The notes under the pieces are model-generated. The model did not search any database. It was given only the letters and a program-made list of their open reading frames with translations, and had not been told where the DNA came from. Made by a program: the position numbers and the translations under genes. From NCBI GenBank assembly GCA_029298735.1, contig JANSLP010000065.1:62001-126000 (forward strand): 64,000 bases of DNA. The letters run 5' to 3'. Shown here one piece after another: positions 9,294-20,596 of the stretch (the stretch's first letter is position 1; the number at the start of each line of letters is the position of its first letter). This stretch comes from Ophiostoma sp. CBS 140.51. Its lineage: Eukaryota > Ascomycota > Sordariomycetes > Ophiostomatales > Ophiostomataceae.

Positions 9294-11370
9294 GCCTATA
9301 ATAGAAAAAAGTGTGAACAAAAGTGGCAGAAGGAGCGAAGTAAACAATGAAAGGTTGCGATGCAGAGTCGCCGTGTTGGTGGAAGCGGGATGCCAGTGAC
9401 GGGTTGATGTTTTGTAAAAGAGAGACTGCTGGGCAAAACAAACTGAAGCGAAATATGGCTTGTTTTTGAAAACCAATAAACTCGAATGAAGAAGGAGCGT
9501 GAGATTGAAGAGAATGGTGTAAAGTGGGAAGGAGCGACTGGCGAGAACGTGGAAAATCGGTCCACGGTACGCAGTGCGCCGAGAAAAGAAAGAGCGATGG
9601 GAAGGTAAACAGATGATGAAATGAGTGAAAGGGATATATTCCCAAAATAGTGAGAAGACGGTCAAAAAGTGAACGAAGGAGTAAAATGAGTGACACGACA
9701 GCTTAGAAGCGCCTGGTGGAAGCAGATGTCGAGACAGGTCGAGAGTCCATGGGCGCTTTATACATCGAGACCGCACATTCTTTGCTGGACGCTCGATATT
9801 GAAATCGGCACAACGACAAAACCTGCTGGGATCGCCAAAAAGACCTTGCTCGATACTATTTCTGGAATCCTAATTTGACTGCGTTTGGTTGCAGCATGGA
9901 CAAAAAAAAGCTGAACGGCAGCCGGGGAGAGAATACGAGAAGGATAGAGAGAAGGAGGAGCGGGAAGGAAGGAAAAGACGACCAAAAAACCGGGTGAGAA
10001 TACCCCGTACGCGTTCGAGCAATCAGCAGATATTGCTTCTGTCTTCTCTGTCCTTAGAACTGGAACTGGACGGTATTCAGTCTCCAGTCTCTAGTTTCGG
10101 CCTAGGTTACGTGCCGAATGTGGATCGTTTTCGACGCATCAACAGAATGATGTAAGACACGCGATGTAAGTGTCGAGAAAGGGTCTCGTCCGAAAATGGA
10201 AGAAGGTCAGGGGAGAGGGGATGGAAAAGGAGAAACAGAAAAGGAGTAGAAGAGACAAGGGGAAAAGACGCGAGGCAACTACAATATTTTCTGGGCAGGG
10301 ACCGGAAGAGATGGGTTAGAGGAAAGACGGACGCCCCGTGGGAGCATCACCCCTGGCTCATGTTTATTTGTCTTCCTTTCTTGTCTCTTTCGGGATATAT
10401 TAAGGCTTTTTTTTCTTTCGTTGTTGTGCAACACTAAAAAATTCATCAAGACACGATCTCAGAAGGACGCGTGTTTCTGGATCTCTTGTTTCTTGTATCT
10501 TGTTTCTCTTCAGCCCGTATCGGGCATAAAGGGGGTTGCCCTGTCGTTCATGTCTTTCATCTGATCCTTTAGCGTTTTGTCGGGATCTGGTGAGAATTGA
10601 AGATGTTCTCTTTGGTTGCTGCAATATCTCGTACCTGCAGTTATCCAGTTATTTACTTTGGAGCAGCACACGGCCACGTCGACAACGGTACAAAAAGTAT
10701 GATGTTAAGATGTCAAGGTGTTGGGGTGAAGCAAACACAAATCGTGTGTATGGCCTGGGTTGCCGAAGGACGGGCGGCTGCCTGCATGCATTTGTCTCCC
10801 GTTGTATCCCTTTGTTGACTACAAATCTGTAAGATACGGTTGCTAGGAAATTATCAAGACAGCCAAACCCTTGGTACCACAAGGCAAGGGAAGGGCAAGG
10901 CAAGGCGGGCCCGTTTGTCCTCCTCCACTTTGCCGAGAAAAAGAGACAGAAGAAGAGACAGAAAAAAGACATTGTGTTGATGGTCTACAACACTGACGAG
11001 GAATTCCGTGACTGTGTTGTAGACAAAAGGAAAGACCGGAGAGAGAAAAAGAAAAGACTTGGCAGACCCTGAGAAGATGGAAGAAGTGTTTATAAAAATG
11101 TTAAATCTTAGGCGCTATTTTCAGTCGATATAAGTAAGATAAATCAAATAGATAATATACTATAGTGAAAACGATGCAACAATGTGCTCTAGATAAAACA
11201 GAACAAAAATGTGACAAGTAAAAAAAAAGATAGACAAAAATAGAGAGAGAAAGACAAAACGCCATCCGTTTCGCCGCCGGTCTGTTGTTGACATATGCCC
11301 CACACCCCTTTTTTTTTTAAGAACTTTTGGTTTTATTTTTTGTCTTCAGCGTGCATGCTTACGTGCATGC
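9294..11370. other. Gene-free spacer, 2.1 kb
   Basis: It lies between the tyrosinase start and the stop codon of the RPA135 gene, both on the minus strand. The first 450 bp look like the tyrosinase leader. A purine-rich block lies at roughly 10,190-10,330, and the last 300 bp before RPA135 are A-rich (its likely 3' UTR). No open frame is convincing. Confidence 0.5.
9756..9764 (-). promoter_or_regulatory. Candidate TATA box for the tyrosinase gene
   Basis: On the minus strand the sequence reads TGTATAAAG, about 465 bp upstream of the tyrosinase ATG. The 450 bp between them are C/T-rich on the coding strand, as expected of a fungal 5' leader. No experimental start site is available, so this is only a position-and-motif call. 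Confidence 0.35.
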
Positions 11371-14300
11371 TTACTGGCCAGGAACAGCCGTCAAAGCCTG
11401 CAGTTGCGTGCCGTCCCACTGGGCAGGCCGCAGAGGACCACGGCGCGGCGCATCCTTGGGGTCGACGCGGTACTTGAGCTTGACACCCATGGCCGCCAGC
11501 TCAACATCCAGGTACTTAAGCGCACCGGGAACGACCACCTGGGTGGTGTCGGTACCGCCGACCCACTGCACACCGTGGCCGTCCTCCCAAATCTCCTCGC
11601 GTGCGAGGCGGTCGATCAGCGCTAACGTCTCCTTGGCGGTCTTATTGTCGGCGCCGCTCTTGCGGGCGACCTCGGCCAGCTCCTCGAGCTCTTCGACACG
11701 CGACGCACAGCGACGGCAGCGCACCGTGTTGATAGCCTTGCGCTTGCCGACGAAGGGCGAGACAGTCGGCTGCACGGACAGGAACGAGCCGCAGGTGCGG
11801 CAGATCCACGTGCGCGAGTAATCAGAGCAGTTGAGCAGACGGTCCTGCAGCAAGAAGGCCGTGCCGTGCGCTAGCAGCGCATCACGCTCCATCTCACCGA
11901 CACGGATACCACCACCACGCTTACGACCCTTGATAGGCTGGCCGGTAGTCGCGACAACGGGACCCGTGGTACGCACCTGGTACTTGTCGTTGACCATGTG
12001 ACGCAGACGCTGGTAGTAAACAACACCAACATAGATATCGGCGGCGAGCTCCTGGCCCGTAATACCCGAGTACATGGGCTCGTTGCCGTGGTAGTTGAAG
12101 CCGGCCTTCATGAGCTGGTGACCGAAATAGTCGCCGGCCGTATTCTCTTCATCGAACTGGAAGGGCGTCGAGTCCTGGGCCAGACCGTGCAGGGCACCAG
12201 CCTTTCCAGCAAGCGACTCGATGAACATACCGATGGTCATGCGCGACGGGAAAGCGTGCGGGTTGATAATGACGTCGGGCTGGATACCGGACTCAGAGAA
12301 AGGCATGTCGATGGACGGCCACTTTTGGGACATGACACCCTTCTGACCGTGACGAGACGAGAACTTGTCACCAATGATGGGCAGACGGGGCACGCGCAGC
12401 TTGATGGAGATGGTCTGGTTGGGCTCAGTGCCGTTCTCGTTGCCGATGATGCGCACCTCCTCGACGTACGCCTCCTCGCTGTCCTTGTATTTCTCGTAGT
12501 GGGTCTGGCCGTCGCGGTTGATGAGCGCACCGCTGTAGTCGGACGAGACCGTGTGCCAGGCACAGAGCGCATCGCCCTCCTTGACCTTGAGACCGATATA
12601 CGGCAAGCCATCGTCGTCGAGCATGCCGCGGGACTGGCTGCTGACAAAGGCGCCAGGGGCAAAACCGAACATCTTGGTGACATGCTTGGCAGTGCGGGTG
12701 CGGCTGTCCTCCTTGAGTGTGATCTTCTTGGTCTTGTAGATGGAGCCGTAGCCAAAGCCGCGGTCGAGGGCCGACTTGTTGATAATCATACCGTCGTCCA
12801 TGTCGTAACCGGTGTACGAAATAACAGCAACAACTGCGTTGGCGCCGTTGGGGAAGTTGTCGAAACCGTAGGCATTATGGAGCGGCGCACGCACAACGGG
12901 CGTCTGGCCCGTCTGGATGCGGTATGTCTTGTTGTCGGTACGGTAGCGGAGGGCCGCACCGGGCGTACCCATCGTTTGCTTACCCATCTGGCACTGGTAC
13001 ATGTTTCTGGGAGACTGGTTGAAGTCGGAGAAGGGCGTCATGTTGGCGAGAATGGAGAGCATGTTGGTGGGGTGAAGCTCGACGTGCGTGGACTGGCCCG
13101 AGATAATCTCAGGCTCGGTGACGGCGATCGACATGTAGGCCTGCTCGTGAGGGCCGACAAAGTCTTCCTCGTCGGTAGGCAGGTACCTGACGGGACGCAC
13201 CATGCGGGACGGGGTCGACGACATGTAGACACCCGGGTACGAACCAGCGTTAGACTGAGGGACGTAGCCAATCTCAAGCTCCTTGGGCACCTTGTTCTTG
13301 CCCTGGACCTTCCAGTAGCGGATGGTGTCGGACAGACGCTTGGCCTCCTTCGGCGAGCACCAACCAATGACCTTGCCGTCAAGCATCACGACGACGCTCT
13401 CGTCGGTGGCAGCGGACGAAGTCTCGACCACGCCCAGCTCGGCAGCAAGGCGCTCAACAGCCGAGGCATCGACAGCCTTGGTCATAATCTTGCACTTGTG
13501 TGCCAGATGGTTCAGCAGACCACAGGGTGAACCATCAGGAGTGTGGACGGGGCACAGGAAACCCCACGACTCGGGCAGAAGCTTACGGACCGTCGTGGTC
13601 TTCAGCTGGGCGAAGAAACTGCCACGATGGACCATGCGGAAATGGCTGATGAAACGGAGGAAGTTGAGCTTCTCGGCGATGACGGTGAAACCAGAGACCT
13701 GCTGCAGATCGAGACCGGACGGAGACTGCAGGTTGCCCGTGGACAGGAAGTATTCGAGGGAGTTGCCAAGGTTCTCATTGGCACGGCGGAAGATGTTGGC
13801 AGGGAAGTCCTTAGCGAACCCTTCCGACAGCAGGTTGTTTGCAGGCGCGCGTCTCCAGTAGAAGCGCAGGGACTCACGCAAGTTGACAGACAGGAACTCA
13901 TCGAGCTTTTCCTTGAGAATCTGGCTGTACAGGAAGCTGCCCAGCAAAATCTCCTGGTTCTGGACGGCATCGGGGTTGTCGACGGCGCAGTCACCAGCAA
14001 CAAGGGCGTACAGCTTGCGGACCATGAAGATCAGCGAGCGGAACTTGTCGGCGTCCTGGGCCTCCGTGACGTTGACGTTACCCAGGTGCACCAGCACAAT
14101 CTTGCGCAAAAACTCGGTTCCAACGTCGTAGTTGGACATGGTGCTCGGCACGCCCAGAACGATGCGGAACTTCTCGCCCAGGTAAGCGCGGGTGGCGGAC
14201 TTGGTATAAAGGTTGTAGTATTCGTAGGTACGCAGCAGCAGCTCGACACGGTCGGTCAAGAATGTGTTTTCGAGGCCCTTGGAGCCAGCAGGGCCAACGA

Positions 14301-15180
14301 TGGCCTCGAAGATGGCGCGGTCGTTGGTCTCCACCAGTGCCTTGAGGATCATCATGACAGGCACAAGGTACTCGTTCTTGCGCCATGAGAAACGGAAGGT
14401 GATGTTGCCATCCTTGAGGTAGTGCAGGACGTTGGTCTGGGAGGTCTCGTCGGGGCGCACAGAGCGCATGATGATACCGTAGGGCGTGTATGAGGCGCCA
14501 CGGTTCTGGAAGCTGGGACGGTTGATGGCGTGGGGGAAGTTGCGGCGGTTGACCTGCAGCAGACGGATTATCTTCTCCAGACCGTTGACGATAAAGTAGC
14601 CACCGAGCTCCTCGGACTCCTCCTTGTGGTCGACGAGAGCTGCAGGCGACATGCCCTCGAGATGGCAGCGGTTCGACTTGACCATCAAAGGGACCTGGCC
14701 AAACTCACGCACAATCTCCTGAGGCTCGCTGTTGTTGATCTGGTACTCGAGGGTAGCCGTGAGACGGCCACGGTACGAGACGTGACGTTCTCTGCACTCG
14801 GCCGGGAAGATCTCACGGACTTTGGCAAACTTGTTGCTTGGAGGGACGTAGCATCGTTGCAGCTGGACGTCCTTGTAGCGGATGGAAATCCGGTTGCGCT
14901 CCTCGGGCAGCATTGAGTCGTCGCCGTCTAGGAAAACCTTGGTGCCAATGTCGGCAATACCATGTGCAATCAGGCCCTTCTTGGCCGAGCCATTGTGGCC
15001 GTCGTCGTCGGGGAAGATGGCGTTGAAAGACTCTATGTGAGGATCCACGGCCATCTGGAGCATAGGGTAGGCAGAGTGGTCGGTCGGAGGGTTACGGAAG
15101 AGGTTCTCGCGGCGGAGGGTGTTGTACTCGGTGTCCCAGGTCGTCTTGGTAGACGCCTGTTTCCGCCGTGCGGTCGCCAT
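11371..15180 (-). CDS. RPA135: DNA-directed RNA polymerase I second-largest subunit (RPA135)
   Basis: An intronless gene of 1269 aa, close to the family's usual size. It encodes the beta-like subunit of RNA polymerase I, which builds part of the active centre and transcribes 35S rDNA in the nucleolus. Class-specific blocks are clear: SYRGRLTATLEYQ, a fork/protrusion region with FIVNGLEKIIRLLQVNRRN, RPSFQNRG, SVRPDETSQTNVLHYL, FRFSWRKNEYLVPVMMILKALVE, then CPVHTPDGSPCGLLNHL, the hybrid-binding GYDMDDGMIINKSA, GDKFSSRHGQKG and a C-terminal zinc site (CRTCG and CRRC). The Pol I form is preferred over Pol II or III because of the TSQTNVLHYLKDGN and LVPVMMILKALVE blocks. The frame stays open for 125 codons upstream of the chosen ATG, but that part is low-complexity leader; the MATARRKQ start fits the family. 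The large plus-strand open frames here are shadows. Confidence 0.95.
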   Translation of the reverse strand: MATARRKQASTKTTWDTEYNTLRRENLFRNPPTDHSAYPMLQMAVDPHIESFNAIFPDDDGHNGSAKKGLIAHGIADIGTKVFLDGDDSMLPEERNRISIRYKDVQLQRCYVPPSNKFAKVREIFPAECRERHVSYRGRLTATLEYQINNSEPQEIVREFGQVPLMVKSNRCHLEGMSPAALVDHKEESEELGGYFIVNGLEKIIRLLQVNRRNFPHAINRPSFQNRGASYTPYGIIMRSVRPDETSQTNVLHYLKDGNITFRFSWRKNEYLVPVMMILKALVETNDRAIFEAIVGPAGSKGLENTFLTDRVELLLRTYEYYNLYTKSATRAYLGEKFRIVLGVPSTMSNYDVGTEFLRKIVLVHLGNVNVTEAQDADKFRSLIFMVRKLYALVAGDCAVDNPDAVQNQEILLGSFLYSQILKEKLDEFLSVNLRESLRFYWRRAPANNLLSEGFAKDFPANIFRRANENLGNSLEYFLSTGNLQSPSGLDLQQVSGFTVIAEKLNFLRFISHFRMVHRGSFFAQLKTTTVRKLLPESWGFLCPVHTPDGSPCGLLNHLAHKCKIMTKAVDASAVERLAAELGVVETSSAATDESVVVMLDGKVIGWCSPKEAKRLSDTIRYWKVQGKNKVPKELEIGYVPQSNAGSYPGVYMSSTPSRMVRPVRYLPTDEEDFVGPHEQAYMSIAVTEPEIISGQSTHVELHPTNMLSILANMTPFSDFNQSPRNMYQCQMGKQTMGTPGAALRYRTDNKTYRIQTGQTPVVRAPLHNAYGFDNFPNGANAVVAVISYTGYDMDDGMIINKSALDRGFGYGSIYKTKKITLKEDSRTRTAKHVTKMFGFAPGAFVSSQSRGMLDDDGLPYIGLKVKEGDALCAWHTVSSDYSGALINRDGQTHYEKYKDSEEAYVEEVRIIGNENGTEPNQTISIKLRVPRLPIIGDKFSSRHGQKGVMSQKWPSIDMPFSESGIQPDVIINPHAFPSRMTIGMFIESLAGKAGALHGLAQDSTPFQFDEENTAGDYFGHQLMKAGFNYHGNEPMYSGITGQELAADIYVGVVYYQRLRHMVNDKYQVRTTGPVVATTGQPIKGRKRGGGIRVGEMERDALLAHGTAFLLQDRLLNCSDYSRTWICRTCGSFLSVQPTVSPFVGKRKAINTVRCRRCASRVEELEELAEVARKSGADNKTAKETLALIDRLAREEIWEDGHGVQWVGGTDTTQVVVPGALKYLDVELAAMGVKLKYRVDPKDAPRRGPLRPAQWDGTQLQALTAVPGQ

Positions 15181-18100
15181 GGCGGGCTGCGTGTGTGTGG
15201 TCGAGAAACGAGAGGGTGTGAAATGCGAAGGGAAACGAGGAGAAGAAGGCCGGATGAGGCGGGCGAGCCTGGATTTGTCGTAACTAGGGCAGTGATATGC
15301 ACTATATTCGTAGATAGTATGTAGTAGATGCGTGTATATGTGGAATATGCAAAATATTGGGTAAGTGCGTGACCAGCGGCCGTCAATTGAGATCGGTCTG
15401 CGTGGATGTTGCTTTTGGGAAAGGCTGAAGATGTGAAGCTTTTTCCCAGGCACCGTTCGCCAACAGCTTTTCCCGCCGTTCCTTCCCTCAATCAACAACT
15501 TTTTTTTTCTTATCGGGAGCATACTTTTTAGCGGGCCCCTGGCAGAAACAGCCAATGGAAGGAGAGCGATAGAAGTGGCTTCACGTGATCTCTAACACCG
15601 ATTGTGGGGAATTTTCGTCTTATTAGTAAGTTGGGGCAATGCCGCTATTGGCCGCCTCCCAGCTATTGCCACCACTATTTACATGTAACTCTTTGACTTA
15701 TTCCTTCTATGTCTTCACTCTCATCTCGATACTTCACCCATGATGAGCAATTCAAATCACAGACCGTTTTTTTTCGGGTCCGTTTGGGTGTAGCTCGGCC
15801 TTTTTGGACGTTCCTCCGAAGTCTTACTGTGAAAGCAGCCTTACTCTTTTACCCTCTGTGCTTTCCCATTTCTCTTTTTTTATCCTTTCGTCCTCCCTCC
15901 TGTTGTCGCTTGCTATATTATTTCTTGTTTTGATTTCACAGGTTTTGTCTCCGACCCTGCGCTTCGAGCGAAGCTTAGTTGCGCCGCTCCGTCTTCAACG
16001 GTTGCCTCCGTGCCTCGTGTATTCACAGCCAACCAAAAAGCGGCATTGGCCCCAGACGGGCCTCGGAAACGGGCCTCCTCAACATCCTTGTTCAAACAGA
16101 CCGTCAAGCTGGTCTCGAAAGCAGGCTGCACAATGTAATGCAACTATTGTTTTTCTGGCCACATCTCCTGCGACCACCCGCGCTGTCTCGCGTGCTCTTT
16201 TCCTCACATAGTTGAAGAGGGACAAAAGAAGAGAGCGCCATCGCGGGGACCACGCGTCTCTAGCCCGTGCAATGTGTTTGGAACGGATGTACGGGGTACA
16301 TCGTAAGTCCCCCCTCCCCAGCTTTCGTCATGGGTTTCGTTGGGCTGCAATGCATGACCTCCGCATGTGCAAAGTATGGCCGCGTCCTGTCGTTGGATGT
16401 AGCTTTGACGATGATCCGCCAATAGAAAGACAATGACTCAGCCTCGTCTATCAACGTTCTTCTTCTCCGTTCCTTCATCGACCACTTTCCTTAATCACTG
16501 TTGTTTTGTCTGTTGGCCATTTTGCGCAGCCCTGTGCGCGAAGCTGTCAGAATCTGTCAAGTTTTCTCAACACATTTATGTCAACATAAATATGTAGTTT
16601 GTGTGTTTTATTGATTTCCCCAAGGTAGTTGAACCGCGGACATGGACCGTGTTTATGAGGAGGTTTATTCTCGCCCGAAGTGTTGTGATTCTGCTCCGTA
16701 CGCGACCGGCTGCTTTCTCGGCACTGTCTTGTGAGCTTTCGTAGAGCGTCCATATAAGCCATAAGGCGGCTTTGATGCCGCCTTGTCACTTCTTGAAACG
16801 GCACAGTCAAGGCCGGTTGAGTCCTTACAGTGGTGGCTTTGTTTAGCTTGCCGCCGCACGATTGGCTGCACAACATTACGGCCCGTTGTCCAGCAGCCTG
16901 CCCAATCAATTTCGCAGCCTTACAACATCTTGTAACTTCCCAGACCGAGATTTTCTGTGAGATATGTCTGTTTTTGTGTGTTGCATTTCTATTCTGCCGA
17001 TCGTGCGTCGTAAGATATGAAGCATTTCCCACCTCATGCTTGAAAGGGACGGGCAGCGTTGCCTGACTTGGCCCGGCCCGTCAGGACTAGGCCGCGGGAA
17101 GAGCGGCCGCCGCGTACGGTGTGTCCCAGAGCTCCAGAGCTACAGCCAGGTGAGAAGAGCAAGGAGGGGTTTGATGGAGAACTTCGTTTTTATCGGATTT
17201 TTTTATAAAATAGAAAGGGGACAGAAGTGGAGAAACCAAACAACAACACCACCATTGACGCTTTTTCTCACGCAGTAGATGGGTTAGAGTGACTGTTGGC
17301 TGTTCTGCGCGCGTGCAGCCCCATCCCGTGGCTCGTGAGAGAGATATTTAAACTGGCGCGTGTCCCTTTTAGAGTTTTGAATAATAAATAAGGAAAGGCA
17401 ACGAGAGCTATGACGAGCCTTCCTTGAAAAGCACAAACAGCCTGCTCTCACTGTCACCTATTATCTGCACGGACAGAGCATCTTACCATCCTCTTCAGTT
17501 CTCCCCTCATTTTCCAGCTCCACACCTTTCCTCTTCTGTCACCCACATCCCATCACACTCTCTTCTTCTCCTGCAGCTCAGACCCGACTGCCCCAGGTCC
17601 TGCTGCTGCTGCTTTTCACTGCCGCTGCACACTGCATGCACGCACGCACGCAGTGCGCACAGAAGAAGTGACAGGCACCATATTTCTGCGCTGTTTCGTA
17701 CGCATATCTGTCCGCCTGTCACTTTGCCCTTTTTCTATCGATCGCCCCGGCATCCAGGCATCCATCCCACGTCGGGCAGTTTTCTGTGCCCTCCTCACGC
17801 TTCTTTCAACCGACACTCTTCCTTCTCATAATCTTTCGTTCTCTCAGTTCTCGTCTCGATTGCCCTCGTACTTTTCCTCCGCCATTTATCCTCCCCATTA
17901 CCGTGGCGTTTATTCATTCTACTTCTCGCGTGTGCAAGCAATATTGCCTTCAGCCCCTGTCAATATCATCCTCGACAACTCAATATCTGAACGCCTACGA
18001 CAACGACATACGACAACAACAGGGCTAGCCGCACCCGGGTAATCTTCACAGAAACACTGGGAATAGAAACAGAGCTTGGACCCTACCGAGCCCGCGACAA

Positions 18101-19572
18101 ACTGCTTCCCTTGCACCACCATATCGAACGAACCCTGGCGCGAGTGTCACCCGGTCGTTCCTGTTTCCGCGCGGGTGCTGTCACAGCTGCCCCCGGTCCA
18201 TTTTTGCCCCCAAACTAGCTTTCGCCGACGATCATTTCGCTTTTTTTATTTTCAAGAAAAGTAGCTCACCTTGCCGTCTGCGACACATCACGGCAACCCC
18301 CAGCGAAGCCAGGTAAGATGTCCGTCCACCCGTTCTATTCTCAGGCTGTAGCCGCTGTGCAGGGAGCAGGCGAGCTGGAAGCGGTTACAGAGAGTTACAA
18401 GGAGAACCGAGAGCAAATACGAAGAAAACAAAAGGAAAAGGATCGTTGAAATGAACTCTCTCCAAAATCAGAAAAAAAAATCATACAGAAGATCCCAAGA
18501 TACTCCATGCAATGCAGTCCAGATGCCCTTGTGCCGGTGTCAAATTACTGCCTGCGTCCCACTAACAGCACCGTAGTAATACCTCCAGCTGCCACCTGCA
18601 AGCTCCCCAGAAAGCCCAGGCACACCCCATTCTTTATTTCTGGGTTTCGTTTCTCAGCCTCTTTACCTAAATACATACATTTGGTACATCTGCAACAGAT
18701 GCGCTAAGTGGGGAACAAACGCTCTTGCTCCTTCCTCGATTACCTTCGTCACCCACCTCCCCGGCGTCACCTACCATCCCAATCTCGCTCGCTCGCGCCA
18801 CCTGCGCAGCCGCCAACGCCCGCACCGATCACACTCTCAGTCTTTGACCTCGTCCCGAGACCGTTCCTGCCTCTTTCGCTCACCTTTGCATCCACTTCAA
18901 CCTCAAACCTTTGCGCCTGCCTCTCTCAAACCAACTCTCTCCCACGAACATACCTCCATTCCCTCTGCCTCGCTTTCCACAACCGCCGCGCGCGGCTGCC
19001 CCCCTTTCTCTTCCCCCTCCTTCCCCGACAACGAACAGCCGCCCACATCCTAGACCAACGACCCAAAACGGGCGCCTCCCCAAAATCAAAAGTCAACAGC
19101 CAACCGAGCCGCCGTTGCCATTTATTTCCCCGATCGCTCTTACCTTGTCGTCGTGCTCGCAAACAGCTCTAGCTACCTTCCTCCTCTGCTTTCTCGCATA
19201 CTTAAACAGCTCGTCGTCTCTTTTTTTCTCGACCTAGACGATTCTGCAGCACTTCTGCCTTTTTTCTCCCGTCTCGACCCTCTTTCGTCATCATTCTCTC
19301 GGGCTCCCTCAACTCCACAACCAGGACACCTCACCCTGCTTCTGTTCCCAGAGCTTGTTGCACCGACATCCCACTCCGGACCTACTCCGAAAGTTAACGA
19401 AGATCTCTGTCGTTTTCTCAACCATTTGTACCACCGCCCACCCACAAGTCTTCTCCAACTCCCTCCCTCTTCTGCCGAGCCTCGTCTAGGCTTCCTTTGC
19501 TCGCTTTTTGCAGCCTCGTCCAGACCACGCGCCTGCCGCCAACAAACCCCGCCAACCGCGACACTGGCAGTC
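15181..19572. other. Long spacer and pyrimidine-rich leader region, 4.4 kb
   Basis: This lies between the divergent RPA135 (minus) and ARL8 (plus) genes. The first 500 bp serve as RPA135 leader and promoter. From about 17,430 to 19,570 the plus strand is strongly C/T-rich with frequent CAAC tracts, which in these fungi marks promoter and 5' UTR sequence. A GTAAGA donor-like site immediately precedes an ATG at 18,318 (43-codon frame, reported as a finding). I see no gene with domain support; the leader of ARL8 may contain introns. Confidence 0.5.
15581..15588. promoter_or_regulatory. Palindromic E-box TCACGTGA upstream of RPA135
   Basis: A perfect 8-bp palindrome containing the CACGTG core, about 400 bp upstream of the RPA135 start; a CCAAT sequence lies about 30 bp nearer the gene. 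Such sites bind Cbf1-type bHLH factors in fungi. Chance occurrence cannot be excluded. Confidence 0.3.
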
Positions 19573-20596
19573 ATGGCTGCAATCATAAGAAAGGTGTACG
19601 AGTGGTGGTTAAGGACGTTCTGGTAGGTCCCTCTACCCCTCCCCGCCTATCTCTGTGCTCTGTGCAGCTCGAAGAAAGCTGTGCAGCTGTGCAACCCGTC
19701 GCCCGGCTCAGAGCTTCCTGCGGGGCAGCCTTGTGTCGTTTTGGTTCTGGCCAGGCAAGCTCCCAACGTAGCCAACAAGCTCTGTCAACTAACCGTACTC
19801 TTCTATTTTTCTTCGACCCAGGGCTATGGAAATGGACGTCACCATGCTCGGTCTTCAAAATGCGGGCAAGACGTGCTTGCTAAACGTATTATCGGTATGA
19901 TGTCCTGTTTTTATTCTCTCCGAGTTCTCCGCTCTCTCCCTCGTGCCTCAAACCCTGTTCCTAGCTCTTGTCAACCTACCTCTTTGTCTCCTCCCCCTCC
20001 TACCCCACCACGCGCACGCCCTAGGGAGCGATCCAGACGTCTGCTAACGCGAGCCTTGCTCAACTAGGGTGGTGACTTCACCTACGAGTAAGTTGTCTTT
20101 CAGTCTTCTATTGTCGTTACAGCGGGACAGTTTGTATGGTTTTTTATCCCGTCAGCTAACATGGCCTCTCTCAAACAGTACAATCCCCACGATTGGTTTC
20201 AACATGAAGCGGGTGCAGAAAAACAACGTTTCCATAAAGTGCTGGGATATTGGCGGCCAGCCCCGGTTCCGGCCGATGTGGGAGCGGTACTGCCGTGGCG
20301 TCAACGCCATCCTCTTTGTTGTCGACATTGCCGATATTGAGAAGCTCCAGGCTGCGCGGGAGGAGTTGCACTCCATTATGGAGCAAGAGTCGCTCGAGGG
20401 CATCCCTTTGCTGGTGCTTGGCAACAAGTCCGATCTGCAGGTGAAGGTGTCTGTTGATGAGCTGATCGATGCGCTCGACCTCAAGGGCATCGATCACCGT
20501 GAAGTCTCCTGCTATGGTATCAGTGCCAAGGAAGAGACGAACCTCGAGGCCGTGCTATCCTGGTTGGTGAAGCGGGCAAACGAACTACAAAGATAA
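19573..20596 (+). CDS. ARL8: ARF-like small GTPase Arl8
   Basis: Four exons by my splicing: 19573-19622, 19822-19894, 20068-20087 and 20179-20596, giving 186 aa, exactly the usual Arl8 length. Intron 1 and intron 3 show CTAAC branch sites. The N-terminus is a Trp-rich amphipathic helix (VYEWWLRTFW) that inserts in membranes without the myristoylated Gly of ordinary Arfs. G1 is GLQNAGKT, the switch region GFNMKRVQK is followed by G3 WDIGGQPRFRPMWERYCRG (the RFRPMWERYCRG stretch is diagnostic of Arl8), G4 is NKSD and G5 is ISAKE. In animals Arl8 drives lysosome positioning; in fungi it is expected on vacuolar or late endosomal membranes, which is inference. Exon 3 is only 20 nt, coding for the GGDFTY step of the conserved interswitch approach, so automated prediction may skip it. 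Confidence 0.93.

Noticed and set aside
11998..13530. 510-codon plus-strand frame inside RPA135
   Set aside because: The minus strand encodes highly conserved Pol I blocks throughout this stretch; the plus frame is a shadow rich in Val, Leu, Gly and Arg.
18708..19172. 154-codon frame in the ARL8 leader
   Set aside because: Pro/Ser/Arg/Leu composition follows from the C/T-rich DNA. No domain and no good start context.
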